This document shows positions 44,930-54,553 of a DNA stretch of 64,000 nt, one piece after another. The DNA comes from Paenibacillus radicis (ex Xue et al. 2023). GTDB taxonomy: Bacteria > Bacillota > Bacilli > Paenibacillales > NBRC-103111. The position numbers and the translations under genes were made by a program. Below the pieces are notes generated by a model. It made no database searches. It had not been told where the DNA came from and saw nothing but the letters and a program-made list of their open reading frames with translations. The stretch lies in the NCBI RefSeq assembly GCF_024722015.1, contig NZ_JANQBD010000001.1, positions 310,001 through 374,000 of the forward strand, written 5' to 3'. Position 1 is the stretch's first letter, and the number at the start of each line of letters is the position of its first letter.

Positions 44930-46870
44930 TCACTCTTCAAATACATCGGTAAGCTGAGCTTCCTGCTCTGGATCAGGGACAGGAACCTCCGCACTGCCCA
45001 GCGACTGCATAATTTGGGCAGCCAGCTTCTCCCCGATTCCAAGGGGCCGGAAATCTTCAATTCCGGCTTCTTTTATTTTCTTCAGCGAGCCAAAATGCTT
45101 AAGCAGCGCTTTGCGGCGCTTCTCTCCGATTCCCGGGATCGCATCAAGCTGCGAAACAATCATCGATTTCGCACGGGTTTCACGGTGGAAGGTGATGGCG
45201 AAGCGGTGAACCTCCTCCTGAATACGCTGAAGCAGGTAAAATTCTTGACTATCACGCGGCAAAGGTACTACCTCAGCAGGATCGCCAATGATCAGCTGAG
45301 CTGTTTTATGCTTCTCATCCTTCACAAGCCCGCATACCGGGATAAAGAGGCCAAGCTCGTTCTCCAGAATGTCAATGGCAGCGGATATTTGCCCCTTGCC
45401 GCCATCGATGACAACGAGGTCAGGCAGCGGCAGGTTTTCCTTCAGAACGCGCTCATAACGGCGTCTAACGACCTCACGCATCGTCCCATAATCATCTGGT
45501 CCCTGCACGGTACGGATTTTATATTTCCGGTATTCCTTACGGTCAGGCTTGCCGTCTATGAAGACAACCATCGCGGATACGGGATCAGAGCCTTGAATAT
45601 TAGAGTTATCAAACGCTTCAATGCGCCTGATAATCCCTCCTGTTCCAAGCCAATCGCCCAAATTTTCCACAGCTTTGACCGTACGCCGCTCATCTCGTTC
45701 AATTAGCTTGAATTTCTCTTCAAGACTGACCCGCGCATTGTCCCCAGCCATTTCGACTATACTTTTCTTAGTACCCCGCCGCGGAATATGCACCTTCACC
45801 TTCAGCCAGCTTTCCAGAGCTTCCTTCACATCGGTCTTGACAACCTCTGCTTCGGGCTCCAGCTTATCAGCCGGCTTGGCAGGTTCAGCGTCCTCACCGG
45901 CGGCCTCTACCGGAAGGAATATCTCCTTGGGCAATGCCGGATTGTCGCTGTAATACTGCGTAACGAACGTTATAAAATCCTCGTACTGTTCACCGTAATA
46001 AGGGAACATAGAAGCATGACGTTCAATAAGCTTGCCTGAGCGCATGTACAAAATCTGCACACACATCCAGCCTTTATCTACAGCAAAACCAAATACATCC
46101 CGATCCACAGCATCGGTTGTTGTAATACTCTGCTTCTGCATCACCGCGTCGATATGCAAAATATGGTCACGCAGCTCCTTCGCTCGCTCAAAGTTAAGCT
46201 CCTCTGAAGCTTCATGCATTTTACGCGTCAAATCCTGCTTGATTTCATCATGCCCGCCGTTTAAGAAGCGCGATATTTCCTGTACCATCTGTTCATAGGT
46301 TTCCGGCGCCACCTCGTACTCACAGGGAGCCACACACTGTCCCATATGGTAGTACAAGCATACCCGGTCCGGCAGCGTCTTGCATTTGCGCATAGGATAC
46401 AAACGGTCGAGCAGCTTCTTCGTCTGCTGTGCCGCAAAGGCATTGGGGTATGGACCGAAATATTTGGCTTTATCCTTAAACACCCGACGAGTTACTTCCA
46501 GCCGCGGATGTGTTTCGTTCGTGATTTTAATATAAGGAAATGATTTGTCATCCTTCAGCAGCACATTATAACGAGGATGATATTTTTTTATTAAATTGCA
46601 CTCGAGAATAAGCGCTTCAACATTACTTCCCGTTACAATATATTCAAAATGGGCAATTTCACTGACCAATGCCTGCGTTTTGGCGTTATGGCTCCCGGTA
46701 AAATAAGAGCGAACCCGATTGCGCAGCACCTTCGCTTTGCCGACGTATATGATAGTGTTTTCCTTATTTTTCATCAAATAACAGCCTGGCTGCTCTGGCA
46801 GTAATGCGAGCTTATGACGAATCGCTTCGTCTCTTTCCTTACGTTCCAGTTCATTATCATACAGTGACAT
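44930..46870 (-). CDS. uvrC: Excinuclease ABC subunit C
   Basis: Makes both incisions in nucleotide excision repair, 646 residues. GIY-YIG nuclease domain at about 15-95 ([20 protein letters not shown]), UVR domain at about 200-235, the RNase H-like C-terminal nuclease ([20 protein letters not shown] and VVIDGGKGQ), and helix-hairpin-helix motifs near the end ([18 protein letters not shown]). An insertion of about 40 residues rich in Glu/Ala/Pro sits near 330-370. I chose the ATG at 46870 behind AAGGAG; upstream starts lack correct spacing. Confidence 0.95.
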   Translation of the reverse strand: MSLYDNELERKERDEAIRHKLALLPEQPGCYLMKNKENTIIYVGKAKVLRNRVRSYFTGSHNAKTQALVSEIAHFEYIVTGSNVEALILECNLIKKYHPRYNVLLKDDKSFPYIKITNETHPRLEVTRRVFKDKAKYFGPYPNAFAAQQTKKLLDRLYPMRKCKTLPDRVCLYYHMGQCVAPCEYEVAPETYEQMVQEISRFLNGGHDEIKQDLTRKMHEASEELNFERAKELRDHILHIDAVMQKQSITTTDAVDRDVFGFAVDKGWMCVQILYMRSGKLIERHASMFPYYGEQYEDFITFVTQYYSDNPALPKEIFLPVEAAGEDAEPAKPADKLEPEAEVVKTDVKEALESWLKVKVHIPRRGTKKSIVEMAGDNARVSLEEKFKLIERDERRTVKAVENLGDWLGTGGIIRRIEAFDNSNIQGSDPVSAMVVFIDGKPDRKEYRKYKIRTVQGPDDYGTMREVVRRRYERVLKENLPLPDLVVIDGGKGQISAAIDILENELGLFIPVCGLVKDEKHKTAQLIIGDPAEVVPLPRDSQEFYLLQRIQEEVHRFAITFHRETRAKSMIVSQLDAIPGIGEKRRKALLKHFGSLKKIKEAGIEDFRPLGIGEKLAAQIMQSLGSAEVPVPDPEQEAQLTDVFEE

Positions 46871-46980
46871 TCGCGTCATCTCCTTTCCATCAACAAACCG
46901 TACAAACAGTCCCCGGAAATTGAAGAACAAGCTCTAAAGCTTAATTCCATCCATTTCGGTAGACACCAAATAAAACAAAA

Positions 46981-47016
46981 AAAGCTCTTTCTCAGCATAG
47001 CAGAAAAAGAGCTTTT
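46981..47016 (-). terminator. Terminator of trxA
   Basis: AAAGCTCTTTCT and AGAAAAAGAGCTTT form a 12-bp stem with A/T runs on both sides. It lies 18 bp after the trxA stop codon. Confidence 0.82.
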
Positions 47017-47033
47017 TCTCATCTAAAATCGAA

Positions 47034-47351
47034 TTATTGATGACGGCTTACTACGTTTTTCAAAGCATCCTTGGATTGGAAACCAACTACTTTATCAACC
47101 GGCTGGCCGTCTTTGAACACGATAAGTGTAGGAATACTCATAACTCCAAAACGGGACGCCGCTTCCGGATTATCATCTACGTTTACTTTTGCAATTTTCA
47201 AGGTGTCACCGATCTCATTATCCAGCTCTTCCAAAATCGGAGCGATCATTTTACAAGGCCCACACCATGGTGCCCAAAAATCAACAAGAACCGTACCCGA
47301 TCCTTCAACTTCATTCTGGAAAGATTGGTCCGTTACATTTACGATAGCCAT
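47034..47351 (-). CDS. trxA: Thioredoxin
   Basis: Cytoplasmic disulfide reductase, 105 residues. Active site WCGPC with C30 and C33 (FWAPWCGPCKMIAP), cis-proline loop MSIPTL. Full length. ATG behind AAAGGAGAACG. The 301-bp region upstream to 47652 has no gene or clear element. Confidence 0.96.
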   Translation of the reverse strand: MAIVNVTDQSFQNEVEGSGTVLVDFWAPWCGPCKMIAPILEELDNEIGDTLKIAKVNVDDNPEAASRFGVMSIPTLIVFKDGQPVDKVVGFQSKDALKNVVSRHQ

Positions 47352-47652
47352 TTAACGTTCTCCTTTCAACCTATAAAAGTGTTGTCAACATGTAAAGTAT
47401 ACCACAATGCACCCTATTTTCAACCGCACCCTGGTGTATCAAAGTGTTTCCAGAACCGTTTTTACCGCTTACAATTCGCATCAAACAAAACCGTCGCACA
47501 ATTGTCACTTTCGCAGCCTTTAAATTGTTCGCAAAGTTGGGTATACTAATCGTAACTAGTGCCGTAATACCGAATTACGGAAATATAATGAACAAAAGCG
47601 AATGCTTACAAATAACGTTTTCTAACACGAAAACTCCGAGGAGGACCCATTC

Positions 47653-47799
47653 ATGAACGACCCGAAACATCCTGAACTGCACGTCAACGAAGAACCAAGC
47701 AACGATTTTATCGATACAGCCCTCGGCTTCGGCGTGTTTTTTGGAGTTTTGCTCCTTATTGCAGTTGCTGCCACTGTTGTTTCATTAATGATCAAATAA
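47653..47799 (+). CDS. Small single-pass membrane protein, YqzM-like
   Basis: 48 residues: MNDPKHPELHVNEEPSNDFI then DTALGFGVFFGVLLLIAVAA and TVVSLMIK. Hydrophilic N-terminus followed by one membrane helix at about 25-46. Start ATG sits 9 bp behind GAGGAGG and a terminator follows, so it is a real gene. Its length, the ND(F)ID(T)A(L)GFGV block and topology recall Bacillus YqzM, a protein of unknown function. Confidence 0.7.
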   Translation: MNDPKHPELHVNEEPSNDFIDTALGFGVFFGVLLLIAVAATVVSLMIK

Positions 47800-47815
47800 G
47801 CTGTACCTGTGCCAA

Positions 47816-47847
47816 AAGCCTGCTTCGCGAATACGCGGAGCGGGCTT
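47816..47847 (+). terminator. Terminator of the small membrane protein gene
   Basis: AAGCCTGCTTCGCG-AATA-CGCGGAGCGGGCTT, 14-bp stem with G-U pairs, followed by TTTTT. Confidence 0.82.
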
Positions 47848-47935
47848 TTTTATACTATAAGATAGGTCAAGTGTTTTACAGCACTCCCCCTGATCTCAAA
47901 TCTTTTTCTCACGTATGCTCACGCATTCGCAGGAT

Positions 47936-48272
47936 CTCTACCTCCTGTGAATTTGAAGTGAAAAATACCCTTTTTTATGTTGCTTTATGGTGGAGCGAGC
48001 GAGAGCAGATGTTCAAGGTTGCTTTCATTGTAAAGGAGACCAGGATACACTTACGCTGCCGAGAGAAAAGAAGATAGATGGAATTCCTCCCGTTAATTCA
48101 GCCTCGATATCGTTTGAAAGTAATCTAACTGGAAAAACTCCTGCTAATATAGGGAATAGGGCCGATATCAGCCAAAATCCTGAGAATTAGCAGGAGAAAT
48201 TCCAGTTATTGGGCCTGAAATGGGATTTTAGGAGAAAATAACGTGACATTTTTCCTGCTAATTGCGTGGAAT
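47936..48272 (+). repeat. About 330-bp dispersed element, family A copy 2
   Basis: Inverted counterpart of 16843-17172, with near-identical stretches such as AAGGTTGCTTTCATTG, AATCTAACTGGAAAAACTCC, GAATTAGCAGGAGAAATTCC and GGAGAAAATAACGTGACA. Contains the same inverted repeat (48127-48143 with 48189-48206). It lies in the 48-gene-free stretch 47848-48380; no coding region is preserved. Confidence 0.8.
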
Positions 48273-48380
48273 GGTGGAACCTACATAACATCCAAAGCAT
48301 CACAACTACTTGAAAGTATCACCCTCGCCCATGAAGACATTTTGGAATAACTAATAATAAAAGCTCCTTTAAATAGAAAA

Positions 48381-48418
48381 AAGCCCGCTCCGCATTCACA
48401 AATGCCAGAGCCGGGCTT
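48381..48418 (-). terminator. Terminator of the dnaB-dnaI operon
   Basis: On the minus strand AAGCCCGGCTCTGGCATT pairs with AATGCGGAGCGGGCTT (with one bulge), followed by TTTTTTC; directly after the dnaI stop codon. Confidence 0.82.
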
Positions 48419-48423
48419 TCATT

Positions 48424-49374
48424 TTATCCGCCGCGTTTATTAAAACCATTGACCAGAATTACATCAACAAAAGGACGAATCCGGTCCATAATACGCCTTC
48501 CCTTGTACTCCTCATCGCCATCCTTGCTAGTAAAGCTGAAATGCTTCTCCAGAGCTCCCAAATCATGGTTCGAAGTAAAAAAGGTAGGCTTGCGGTTCAT
48601 TCGATAATTCAGAATAGCACCCATGACATGATCGCGCAGCCAAGGATTGAGGTTCTCCGCTCCAATATCGTCAAATACGAGCAAATCCGTTTCCTTCAAC
48701 GCATCGATCGTTTCCTTGAGCTTAAGCGGATCGTTGAACATCGACTTCAGATCCTCGGCAAAATCCGGCATGTACACAATCGCCCCTGTGTAGCCATCCT
48801 TCGCCAGCTCATGCAGCATGTAGCACATAAGGAAGGTTTTGCCGGTGCCGAATGTTCCAGCCAAGTATAGGCCCTGTTTTTGAATGGCATCGTTTCGAGT
48901 TTTCAAGATGTAGTCAAACACCTGACCCGCTGCTCCCTCTCGATCAGCATCTCTATCTAATATTTCCTCCGAGGAGTAGCCCTCGGACAAAGCACGCTCA
49001 TCCACATAAAAGCTGCGGATGCGCCCGCGAATCGCCTGCTGCGATTGCTGGGCAAGAAACTTTTTACAGGCCACCTTCTGATCGTACACCCTTGCCTGCT
49101 GCTGCTCGGTTTCTACCGTAATCAAGGTGTAATGACCTTCCATGTCGTTCGGACAGCGATCCAGTCCCGGACAATTCGAGCAATTGCGGTACTCAACCGT
49201 ATATTGATGCAGCTTGTTTAAATTCAATTTCAGAGCGTCATGGTCCAACTGAGGGTATTTGGCTCGAAGCTTCACAATCAAAGGATCTGCCGCTACTTCC
49301 TGCAGCTTGTCCTCAGCCTTCTTCAGCAGCTGCCGCCCTGGCATCCCTCGTAAAATGTCTCCCAATGATTCCAC
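48424..49374 (-). CDS. dnaI: Primosomal protein DnaI (helicase loader ATPase)
   Basis: AAA+ ATPase that loads the replicative helicase, 316 residues. N-terminal helicase-binding domain with zinc cysteines (CSNCPGLDRC), Walker A AGTFGTGKTFLMCY, Walker B LLVFDDIGAEN, and sensor motif FFTSNHDLGALE. Acts with DnaB encoded 24 bp upstream. Complete. Confidence 0.93.
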   Translation of the reverse strand: MESLGDILRGMPGRQLLKKAEDKLQEVAADPLIVKLRAKYPQLDHDALKLNLNKLHQYTVEYRNCSNCPGLDRCPNDMEGHYTLITVETEQQQARVYDQKVACKKFLAQQSQQAIRGRIRSFYVDERALSEGYSSEEILDRDADREGAAGQVFDYILKTRNDAIQKQGLYLAGTFGTGKTFLMCYMLHELAKDGYTGAIVYMPDFAEDLKSMFNDPLKLKETIDALKETDLLVFDDIGAENLNPWLRDHVMGAILNYRMNRKPTFFTSNHDLGALEKHFSFTSKDGDEEYKGRRIMDRIRPFVDVILVNGFNKRGG

Positions 49375-49398
49375 AGCACGGCCTCCTCTCTCCTTACG

Positions 49399-50913
49399 TT
49401 ACTTCCGGCTATCGAGCTGTCTTGCTTTGCGGCGAAGCTCCTCCCGCTCTGTAACACTGAGCTGCTTCGCAGGCGCGTTATCGCCCACAATCGGCAGCGC
49501 AGGCTTCTGCGGCTGCCTGCTGCTTCCCCTAGTGCTTCCTCGGCTAGTACCACCGCCGCTTGCTGCTGCCCCTCTACCGGACTGCCGCTCCTTAAACTTC
49601 GCGTACTCCCGTATATATTGAACAGCCTGTTCAAACGTGCTGACCTGCTTACCGAGCATATCCGTCACGCTGGCTTCAATTGAATTTTTGGCCCAGGATC
49701 GTTTATTAACATAAATAAAATGAATAAGAACATTAATTACTTCCTCGTTCAACCGATAATTCAAATCCACCTTAGCTAACGTATCCAACAACCCGTCAGG
49801 CACCGTTCCTTTGGAAAAAATCTTCTCCAATACAAATGTGTAAGGCTCATTGCGTAATATATAATTATATTGATGCTGATTGCATTCCCCTTGGAAAATA
49901 TCCGGCACTTCCAGATAAAACTCCATCTCCACCGTCTTTTCCTCTGAAGCTGAAGCCCCTTGACCCGGCTGCTCGCGCGATTGCTCCACTTTGGATAAAT
50001 ACCGGCTTCGTTCTTCTCCGCGCTTCTTATCTTGGCGAAAGGTCTCGTTAGCCTTGTGCTGCAGCAGCTCCAGACTCAGGCTGCCGTCAGGCTCGAACAC
50101 TCCATCTTCATCCAACAATCTGCATAGATCCGTCAAGTACAAGCCGTATTTTTTTACGACAAAGTTAATTTGCGCCATTTGCTCCGTTTCGTATTTCAAC
50201 CGCTCTACAAAAGCCCGATTATTCGATTGTCTGGGAAAATGCATAATAATATCTGAGTATTGAAAACCTTTGTTAGCCAGCTCCGGCTTGGCCTCGTCAG
50301 GCTTAGAGGCGGCTGATTCGAAGAAGGCCTGCTCCAGATCAAGATCAATAACCTGTGAGTTGAGATGAAACAGCTCATAGAAGGGTACTGATAAATTCTC
50401 CGAATTCGCATCCTTAAGCTCGTCCAGCTCCTGTAAAACAAGCTCATCCCGCAGCGAAAAGACCATATATTTACCAACCTTATCTCTTAGCAGCAGTGTT
50501 AAATGTTGATTTTTAAAAAATTCATTAGGTGATAATGGCGCAAAAAGCGTGTATTGATACACGTAGTCATCCGATTCGGCAGAAAACCTGCGAGTCGTCC
50601 GTAATAGCCCTATCGCTTCGAGCTTCGATGTCTGCTCAATGAAAAATTTACGTCCACGCTCACCAGTCTCAAGCTCCAGGGATAGAAACAGCTTGCGCTG
50701 CTGCTCCATAGAGGAATACCCTACTTTATCCGTGGGCAGCTGCAAAAACAAAGTGTGGTACAAGCTTACAGCATAAGCTCCTATCATCGGCTGATAAATT
50801 GTCGACAGCACTTTCATATCCAAACTGCTTAATGAAAAATCACGCGCCACATAAAAACGGTGATATTCAGAAAAATGCAGCATATTCGTTATCCGCATAA
50901 GCTCAAATCCCAT
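49399..50913 (-). CDS. dnaB: Replication initiation/membrane attachment protein DnaB (Bacillus type)
   Basis: Helicase-loading co-factor working with DnaD and DnaI at oriC and restart sites, 504 residues. N-terminal DDBH1-type winged helix (FSLSSLDMKVLSTIYQPMIGAYAVSLYHTLF) and a C-terminal DDBH2 domain (PYTFVLEKIFSKGTVPDGLLDTLAKV, later YAKFKERQSG), followed by a Gly/Ser/Arg-rich low-complexity stretch. Not the replicative helicase despite its name. ATG at 50913; M6 and M11 are possible alternatives. Forms an operon with dnaI. Confidence 0.9.
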   Translation of the reverse strand: MGFELMRITNMLHFSEYHRFYVARDFSLSSLDMKVLSTIYQPMIGAYAVSLYHTLFLQLPTDKVGYSSMEQQRKLFLSLELETGERGRKFFIEQTSKLEAIGLLRTTRRFSAESDDYVYQYTLFAPLSPNEFFKNQHLTLLLRDKVGKYMVFSLRDELVLQELDELKDANSENLSVPFYELFHLNSQVIDLDLEQAFFESAASKPDEAKPELANKGFQYSDIIMHFPRQSNNRAFVERLKYETEQMAQINFVVKKYGLYLTDLCRLLDEDGVFEPDGSLSLELLQHKANETFRQDKKRGEERSRYLSKVEQSREQPGQGASASEEKTVEMEFYLEVPDIFQGECNQHQYNYILRNEPYTFVLEKIFSKGTVPDGLLDTLAKVDLNYRLNEEVINVLIHFIYVNKRSWAKNSIEASVTDMLGKQVSTFEQAVQYIREYAKFKERQSGRGAAASGGGTSRGSTRGSSRQPQKPALPIVGDNAPAKQLSVTEREELRRKARQLDSRK

Positions 50914-50999
50914 CTTTGATCCAACATCTTAAACTCCATTTTACCACATAAACCGACAATTCGGGTGATGAAAACAATCCAGAAATTTTTACAAAAAAC

Positions 51000-51028
51000 C
51001 GCCAGGGATCAACTCATCCTGACGGTCC
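51000..51028 (-). terminator. Hairpin terminator upstream of dnaB
   Basis: ACCGTCAGGATGAG and CTGGCGGT on the minus strand form a stem, followed by TTTTTTG. It would end transcripts coming from ywbE and separates them from dnaB. Confidence 0.55.
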
Positions 51029-51120
51029 TATAGTTGCAAACTCATATACCTTGCATTCTAAAAGTTCGTATTCCTTGGCAGCCATTCCCTTGCAAGCGAA
51101 AGTTATGACCTCCCGCTTTG

Positions 51121-51310
51121 TAACTGGAAAACATCCTGTTAATTTAAGGGCATGTCGGCTCATATCCACAAATAACAGGAAAACCTCCTGTTACTTACCG
51201 CCGTTTAACGTATTTTGACCGATTAATGCTGTTTTAGCTGGAGCTTTTCCAGTAAAGTACCTTTTCGATGAAGCGAGAGGCGAATTAGCTCCAGAAATTC
51301 CAGTTAAACC
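51121..51310. repeat. Family A-related hairpin sequence (divergent copy)
   Basis: Begins TAACTGGAAAACATCCTGTT and ends GCTCCAGAAATTCCAGTTAA. Inside are two further inverted phrases (AATAACAGGAAAACCTCCTG and AGCTGGAGCTTTTCCAG). Terminal AACTGGAA/TTCCAGTT ends match family A, flanks do not. Occupies most of the 51029-51458 gap. Confidence 0.5.
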
Positions 51311-51458
51311 AACACACGCAACCAAGCTAAGCTGGGCGGATTAAGCCGTAACATCACTTCGATAATCCCGAGAATACCCTACTTTGCTGTTGCCTGACTA
51401 GGCTCCAAATTGTGGTACACAAACAATTTTACACCGTCACACAACCTTTTGTAGAGTC

Positions 51459-51656
51459 CTAATCCGTAATAATTTCTTTGACCCGACCAACCGTTCCGTC
51501 CGTCAAGCGCACCTTGATCCCATGCGGATGATTCGGTGAATTCGTTAATATATCCTTTACAGTGCCGGCCGTCAGCTTGCCCGATCGTTGATCCTGCTTT
51601 TGCACGATCTGAACCTTTCTGCCGGGCACAACATCCTTGCGGAGCTGTCCATTCAT
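51459..51656 (-). CDS. ywbE: YwbE-family protein
   Basis: Small conserved protein of 65 residues, unknown function. The whole length matches the YwbE pattern: LRKDVVPGRKVQIVQKQDQR, then GTVKDILTNSPNHPHGIKVR, then LTDGTVGRVKEI. A small beta-barrel (KOW/SH3-like) is likely. Not in an evident operon. Confidence 0.85.
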   Translation of the reverse strand: MNGQLRKDVVPGRKVQIVQKQDQRSGKLTAGTVKDILTNSPNHPHGIKVRLTDGTVGRVKEIITD

Positions 51657-51679
51657 TTTTATTTCTCACGCCCTTTTTT

Positions 51680-51964
51680 CTAAAACATCCTGTATCCTTT
51701 TGTCCGCAAAGCCTTAATAGTCGAGCCGCTCAACGCTGCTCCAATCAAGCCCCCAACCGCAGGTACATAATCCGCAATACCATACTCCGTCAAATTCGTT
51801 GTAAGAGAATCTGTTCCCCAGCCCCAATAAACGACCAGGAAGATCACAAGAGCAATATAACCATAGATGGGAAACCAGGTTGTTTTCATCAGCATGTTTA
51901 ATATAAAACCGAGCCCAAAAAACAATACGAACAGCAGCACGGTAACAATTACTAATTGCAGCAA
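51680..51964 (-). CDS. YuiB-like membrane protein
   Basis: Putative membrane protein of 94 residues with two or three helices. VTVLLFVLFFGLGFILNMLMKTTW is characteristic of YuiB-like proteins of Bacillus; a GxxG-containing helix (VGGLIGAALSG) follows. I chose the TTG at 51964, 9 bp after AAGGAG, because the ORF's extension to 52135 is hydrophilic and has no site. Function unknown. Confidence 0.65.
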   Translation of the reverse strand: MLQLVIVTVLLFVLFFGLGFILNMLMKTTWFPIYGYIALVIFLVVYWGWGTDSLTTNLTEYGIADYVPAVGGLIGAALSGSTIKALRTKGYRMF

Positions 51965-52179
51965 AACCGCCAACTCCTTTTTATCAATACTTACATGTAT
52001 GTTTATTCTATATAAAATTTGGTCCGGGGTAAAGTGAACGCTTGATGAACATCCCAGCTCCAATTGACTCGATTTGTTATTAGATAACGCCTCCCTGATT
52101 TGCCCTTTGATCGCGATTTCGTTACAATTAAACAAGTTAAAATTTCAAATTATTCCATCATATAAAAGGAGTGGACCTT

Positions 52180-52926
52180 ATGAGCGAAGCAATCCAAACA
52201 TTAGAAGGCTGGTATGCACTGAACGATTTCCGCGCCATCGACTGGACGGCATGGAAGAGTCTTACCCAACAGGAAAGAAACCGCGCAGAGGACGAGCTGT
52301 ACAGCTTGCTTGCACAGTATCAAGATGTAGAGGATCAGAAGCAGGGAAGCACTGCATTCTACAGTATCGTCGGACAAAAAGCCGACTTCATGTTCATGCA
52401 TCTGCGTGAAACATTGGAGGAGCTTAACGAGCTGGAAACAGCGTTCAACAAAACGTTGTTCGCTCAAGTAACCATTCCAACCTACTCCTACGTTTCTATT
52501 GTAGAGCTTGGCAGCTATATGGCTAAGCCAGGTACTGACCCGATGCAGGATCCCGATATTCTCGCTCGTCTAAAGCCTACATTGCCTAAGGCTAAGCATG
52601 TTTGCTTCTATCCAATGAACAAACGCCGCGAAGGCAACGATAACTGGTATATGCTGTCGGCAGATGAGCGTCGTGGATTTATGCGCAACCATGGTATGAT
52701 CGGACGTAACTACGCAGGCAAGATCAAACAAATTATTGCAGGCTCTATCGGTCTGGACGATTGGGAATGGGGCGTTACCTTGTTCGCAGACGATGCACTG
52801 CAATTCAAAAAAATCGTTCATGAAATGCGCTTCGATGAAACTAGCGCCCGCTTCGGCGAGTTCGGCGAGTTCTATGTCGGAAACCTGTTGAACAAAGACA
52901 AAATGGCTGCTATGTTAAAGCTTTAA
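52180..52926 (+). CDS. hemQ: Coproheme decarboxylase (HemQ)
   Basis: Last step of the coproporphyrin-dependent haem pathway of Gram-positives: decarboxylates coprohaem to protohaem. 248 residues, chlorite-dismutase fold. Key residues present: reactive tyrosine Y144 and lysine K148 ([18 protein letters not shown]) and haem-ligand histidine H171 ([13 protein letters not shown]). The family tail [20 protein letters not shown] is intact. ATG at 52180 lies 8 bp behind GGAG; GTG at 52171 overlaps the site. Monocistronic with a strong terminator. Confidence 0.95.
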   Translation: MSEAIQTLEGWYALNDFRAIDWTAWKSLTQQERNRAEDELYSLLAQYQDVEDQKQGSTAFYSIVGQKADFMFMHLRETLEELNELETAFNKTLFAQVTIPTYSYVSIVELGSYMAKPGTDPMQDPDILARLKPTLPKAKHVCFYPMNKRREGNDNWYMLSADERRGFMRNHGMIGRNYAGKIKQIIAGSIGLDDWEWGVTLFADDALQFKKIVHEMRFDETSARFGEFGEFYVGNLLNKDKMAAMLKL

Positions 52927-52957
52927 TTATCAGCACCGCTGAGTTCATACTATATCC

Positions 52958-53006
52958 AAAAAGAGCCTTTCCGCCATCTTACTATTTGGCGGCTTAGGCT
53001 CTTTTT
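52958..53006. terminator. Bidirectional terminator between hemQ and the RDD gene
   Basis: AAAAAGAGCC plus CCGCCA pairs with TGGCGG plus GGCTCTTTTT, with an internal loop. T runs on both strands. Confidence 0.85.
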
Positions 53007-53023
53007 ATATCAAAAGTATGGAA

Positions 53024-53500
53024 TTATTTATTTACCTTGACTACGCGAGTTGCAAACATCCTATCATGAAGTGCACGTTTTTTACCGTCCCAGCCTGCCA
53101 TCATATAGCCGACAAATAGAATAAGACTGGATACAAACTTGCCGATAAGCTCCCTTAAAATAATGATTCCCCAAGTATTTGGACTTCCATCATTGCGAAT
53201 GACTTTGATGCCTGTAGCCATCTTGCCTAACGTTTGACCGAAGATCACCGTCATTACTACATAATAAACGAGCGATACCAACGATTGGATGAGAGTAAGG
53301 CCCAGCGGGGGCTCCAATAAGCTATAGCCAAACGTTAAATGAAACATAACGAATACGGCCTGCAAGCAAAGCCAATCCAACAGAGTAGCCCCGCATCGAA
53401 TCCAGAACCCTGCGTAAATTCTTTCAGTGCCTATCGTTTCTGAATAAGACGTTTTCCCTCCCGAATATATTGATTCTGATCTAGTTTCGCTCTCCATCAT
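53024..53500 (-). CDS. RDD-family membrane protein
   Basis: 158 residues, about three to four membrane helices. RDD domain (YAGFWIRCGATLLDWLCLQAVF, later GQTLGKMATGIKVIRNDGSP and LRELIGKFVSSLILFVGYMM). Some RDD proteins act in sodium or osmolyte transport; here the role is unknown. 20 bp after sppA on the same strand, so same operon. Confidence 0.85.
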   Translation of the reverse strand: MMESETRSESIYSGGKTSYSETIGTERIYAGFWIRCGATLLDWLCLQAVFVMFHLTFGYSLLEPPLGLTLIQSLVSLVYYVVMTVIFGQTLGKMATGIKVIRNDGSPNTWGIIILRELIGKFVSSLILFVGYMMAGWDGKKRALHDRMFATRVVKVNK

Positions 53501-53520
53501 TCTTCGCTCCCTTTAAGAAA

Positions 53521-54489
53521 TTAATATTTGAAAAGATACATAAGTCGAGGACCTATGGATACTTCGGGTAGTACTTCTTGCAGCACCTGCGCTGCAGGAG
53601 ATGCCGATTGAATCATTGCACCGCTGAACAGATCCGACAAAGAAGGCTCCTTCACATACCGAACCACCTTCAGATTGGCAATTCCTGTTTTTTCCGATGC
53701 ATAGGCTGTAGCCGTCTCCATAGTCCCGAATGCGTCAATCAGACCCAAAGCTTTAGCTTGTTGACCTGAGTAGATACGTCCGTCTGCAAGCTTCAATACG
53801 GTATCCCGCGGCATCTTACGCCCTTTTTCAATAACTGTGACGAACTGCTGATAGCTTTCATCTACCAGCTTTTGAAATATTTCTCGCTCCTCCGGCTTCA
53901 TCTCCCGAAGTGGACTGGCAATATCTTTATACGCACCGCTTGTGATCGTATTTTCCTTGTAACCAAGCCACTCGGCTGCTTTCTCATAATTGGCTATGGA
54001 GAAAATAACGCCCAAGCTGCCAGTTAAGGTTGCAGGATTGGCAAATATATAGTCAGCCGGGGCCGATATATAATAGCCACCTGATGCAGCCATCGAGCCC
54101 ATACTCACAATAACCGGCTTTCCGCTTTCCTTCAGCTCCACAATTTTGGAGTGGATGTCGTCTGAAGACACTACCTCTCCGCCCGGACTGTTTACCCGTA
54201 TCACAACAGCTTTTACATCCTTATCCTTGCGTGCCTGATCCAGCTGGGTAATGTAGCTGCCTGCACTTAAACCGCTTGAAAAGCTCCCGCTTTTTTCAGT
54301 TATAGCACCCTCTACAAAGAGCTGAACTACTTTATCTTTGCCTTTACCTTGAACCGTTTCTTCATTCCACTTTTGCTTGCCTCCCATTACATTCCCACCC
54401 ACTAAAGAGTCAGACTTTGTAATAAGAATTACGACCAAACTTACAAATAATACGCCTACAATTAACCAGGCCCATCCCTTTCGTCCCAT
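53521..54489 (-). CDS. sppA: Signal peptide peptidase SppA
   Basis: Membrane-bound serine protease that degrades leftover signal peptides, 322 residues, of the Bacillus-type short form. One N-terminal membrane helix (WAWLIVGVLFVSLVVILIT). Catalytic Ser136 in GSMAASGGYYIS and Lys188 in GAYKDIASPLR. Upstream of an RDD protein gene. Confidence 0.93.
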   Translation of the reverse strand: MGRKGWAWLIVGVLFVSLVVILITKSDSLVGGNVMGGKQKWNEETVQGKGKDKVVQLFVEGAITEKSGSFSSGLSAGSYITQLDQARKDKDVKAVVIRVNSPGGEVVSSDDIHSKIVELKESGKPVIVSMGSMAASGGYYISAPADYIFANPATLTGSLGVIFSIANYEKAAEWLGYKENTITSGAYKDIASPLREMKPEEREIFQKLVDESYQQFVTVIEKGRKMPRDTVLKLADGRIYSGQQAKALGLIDAFGTMETATAYASEKTGIANLKVVRYVKEPSLSDLFSGAMIQSASPAAQVLQEVLPEVSIGPRLMYLFKY

Positions 54490-54553
54490 TGTTGTTTTCC
54501 CCCCATTGAAATGAGCTGTATTTTTTCGAAAAAAAATTATAGCTATAAGTTCC

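Noticed and set aside
47987..48190. 67-codon ORF inside element A copy 2
   Set aside because: Not preserved in copy 1 of the element, so it is likely chance.
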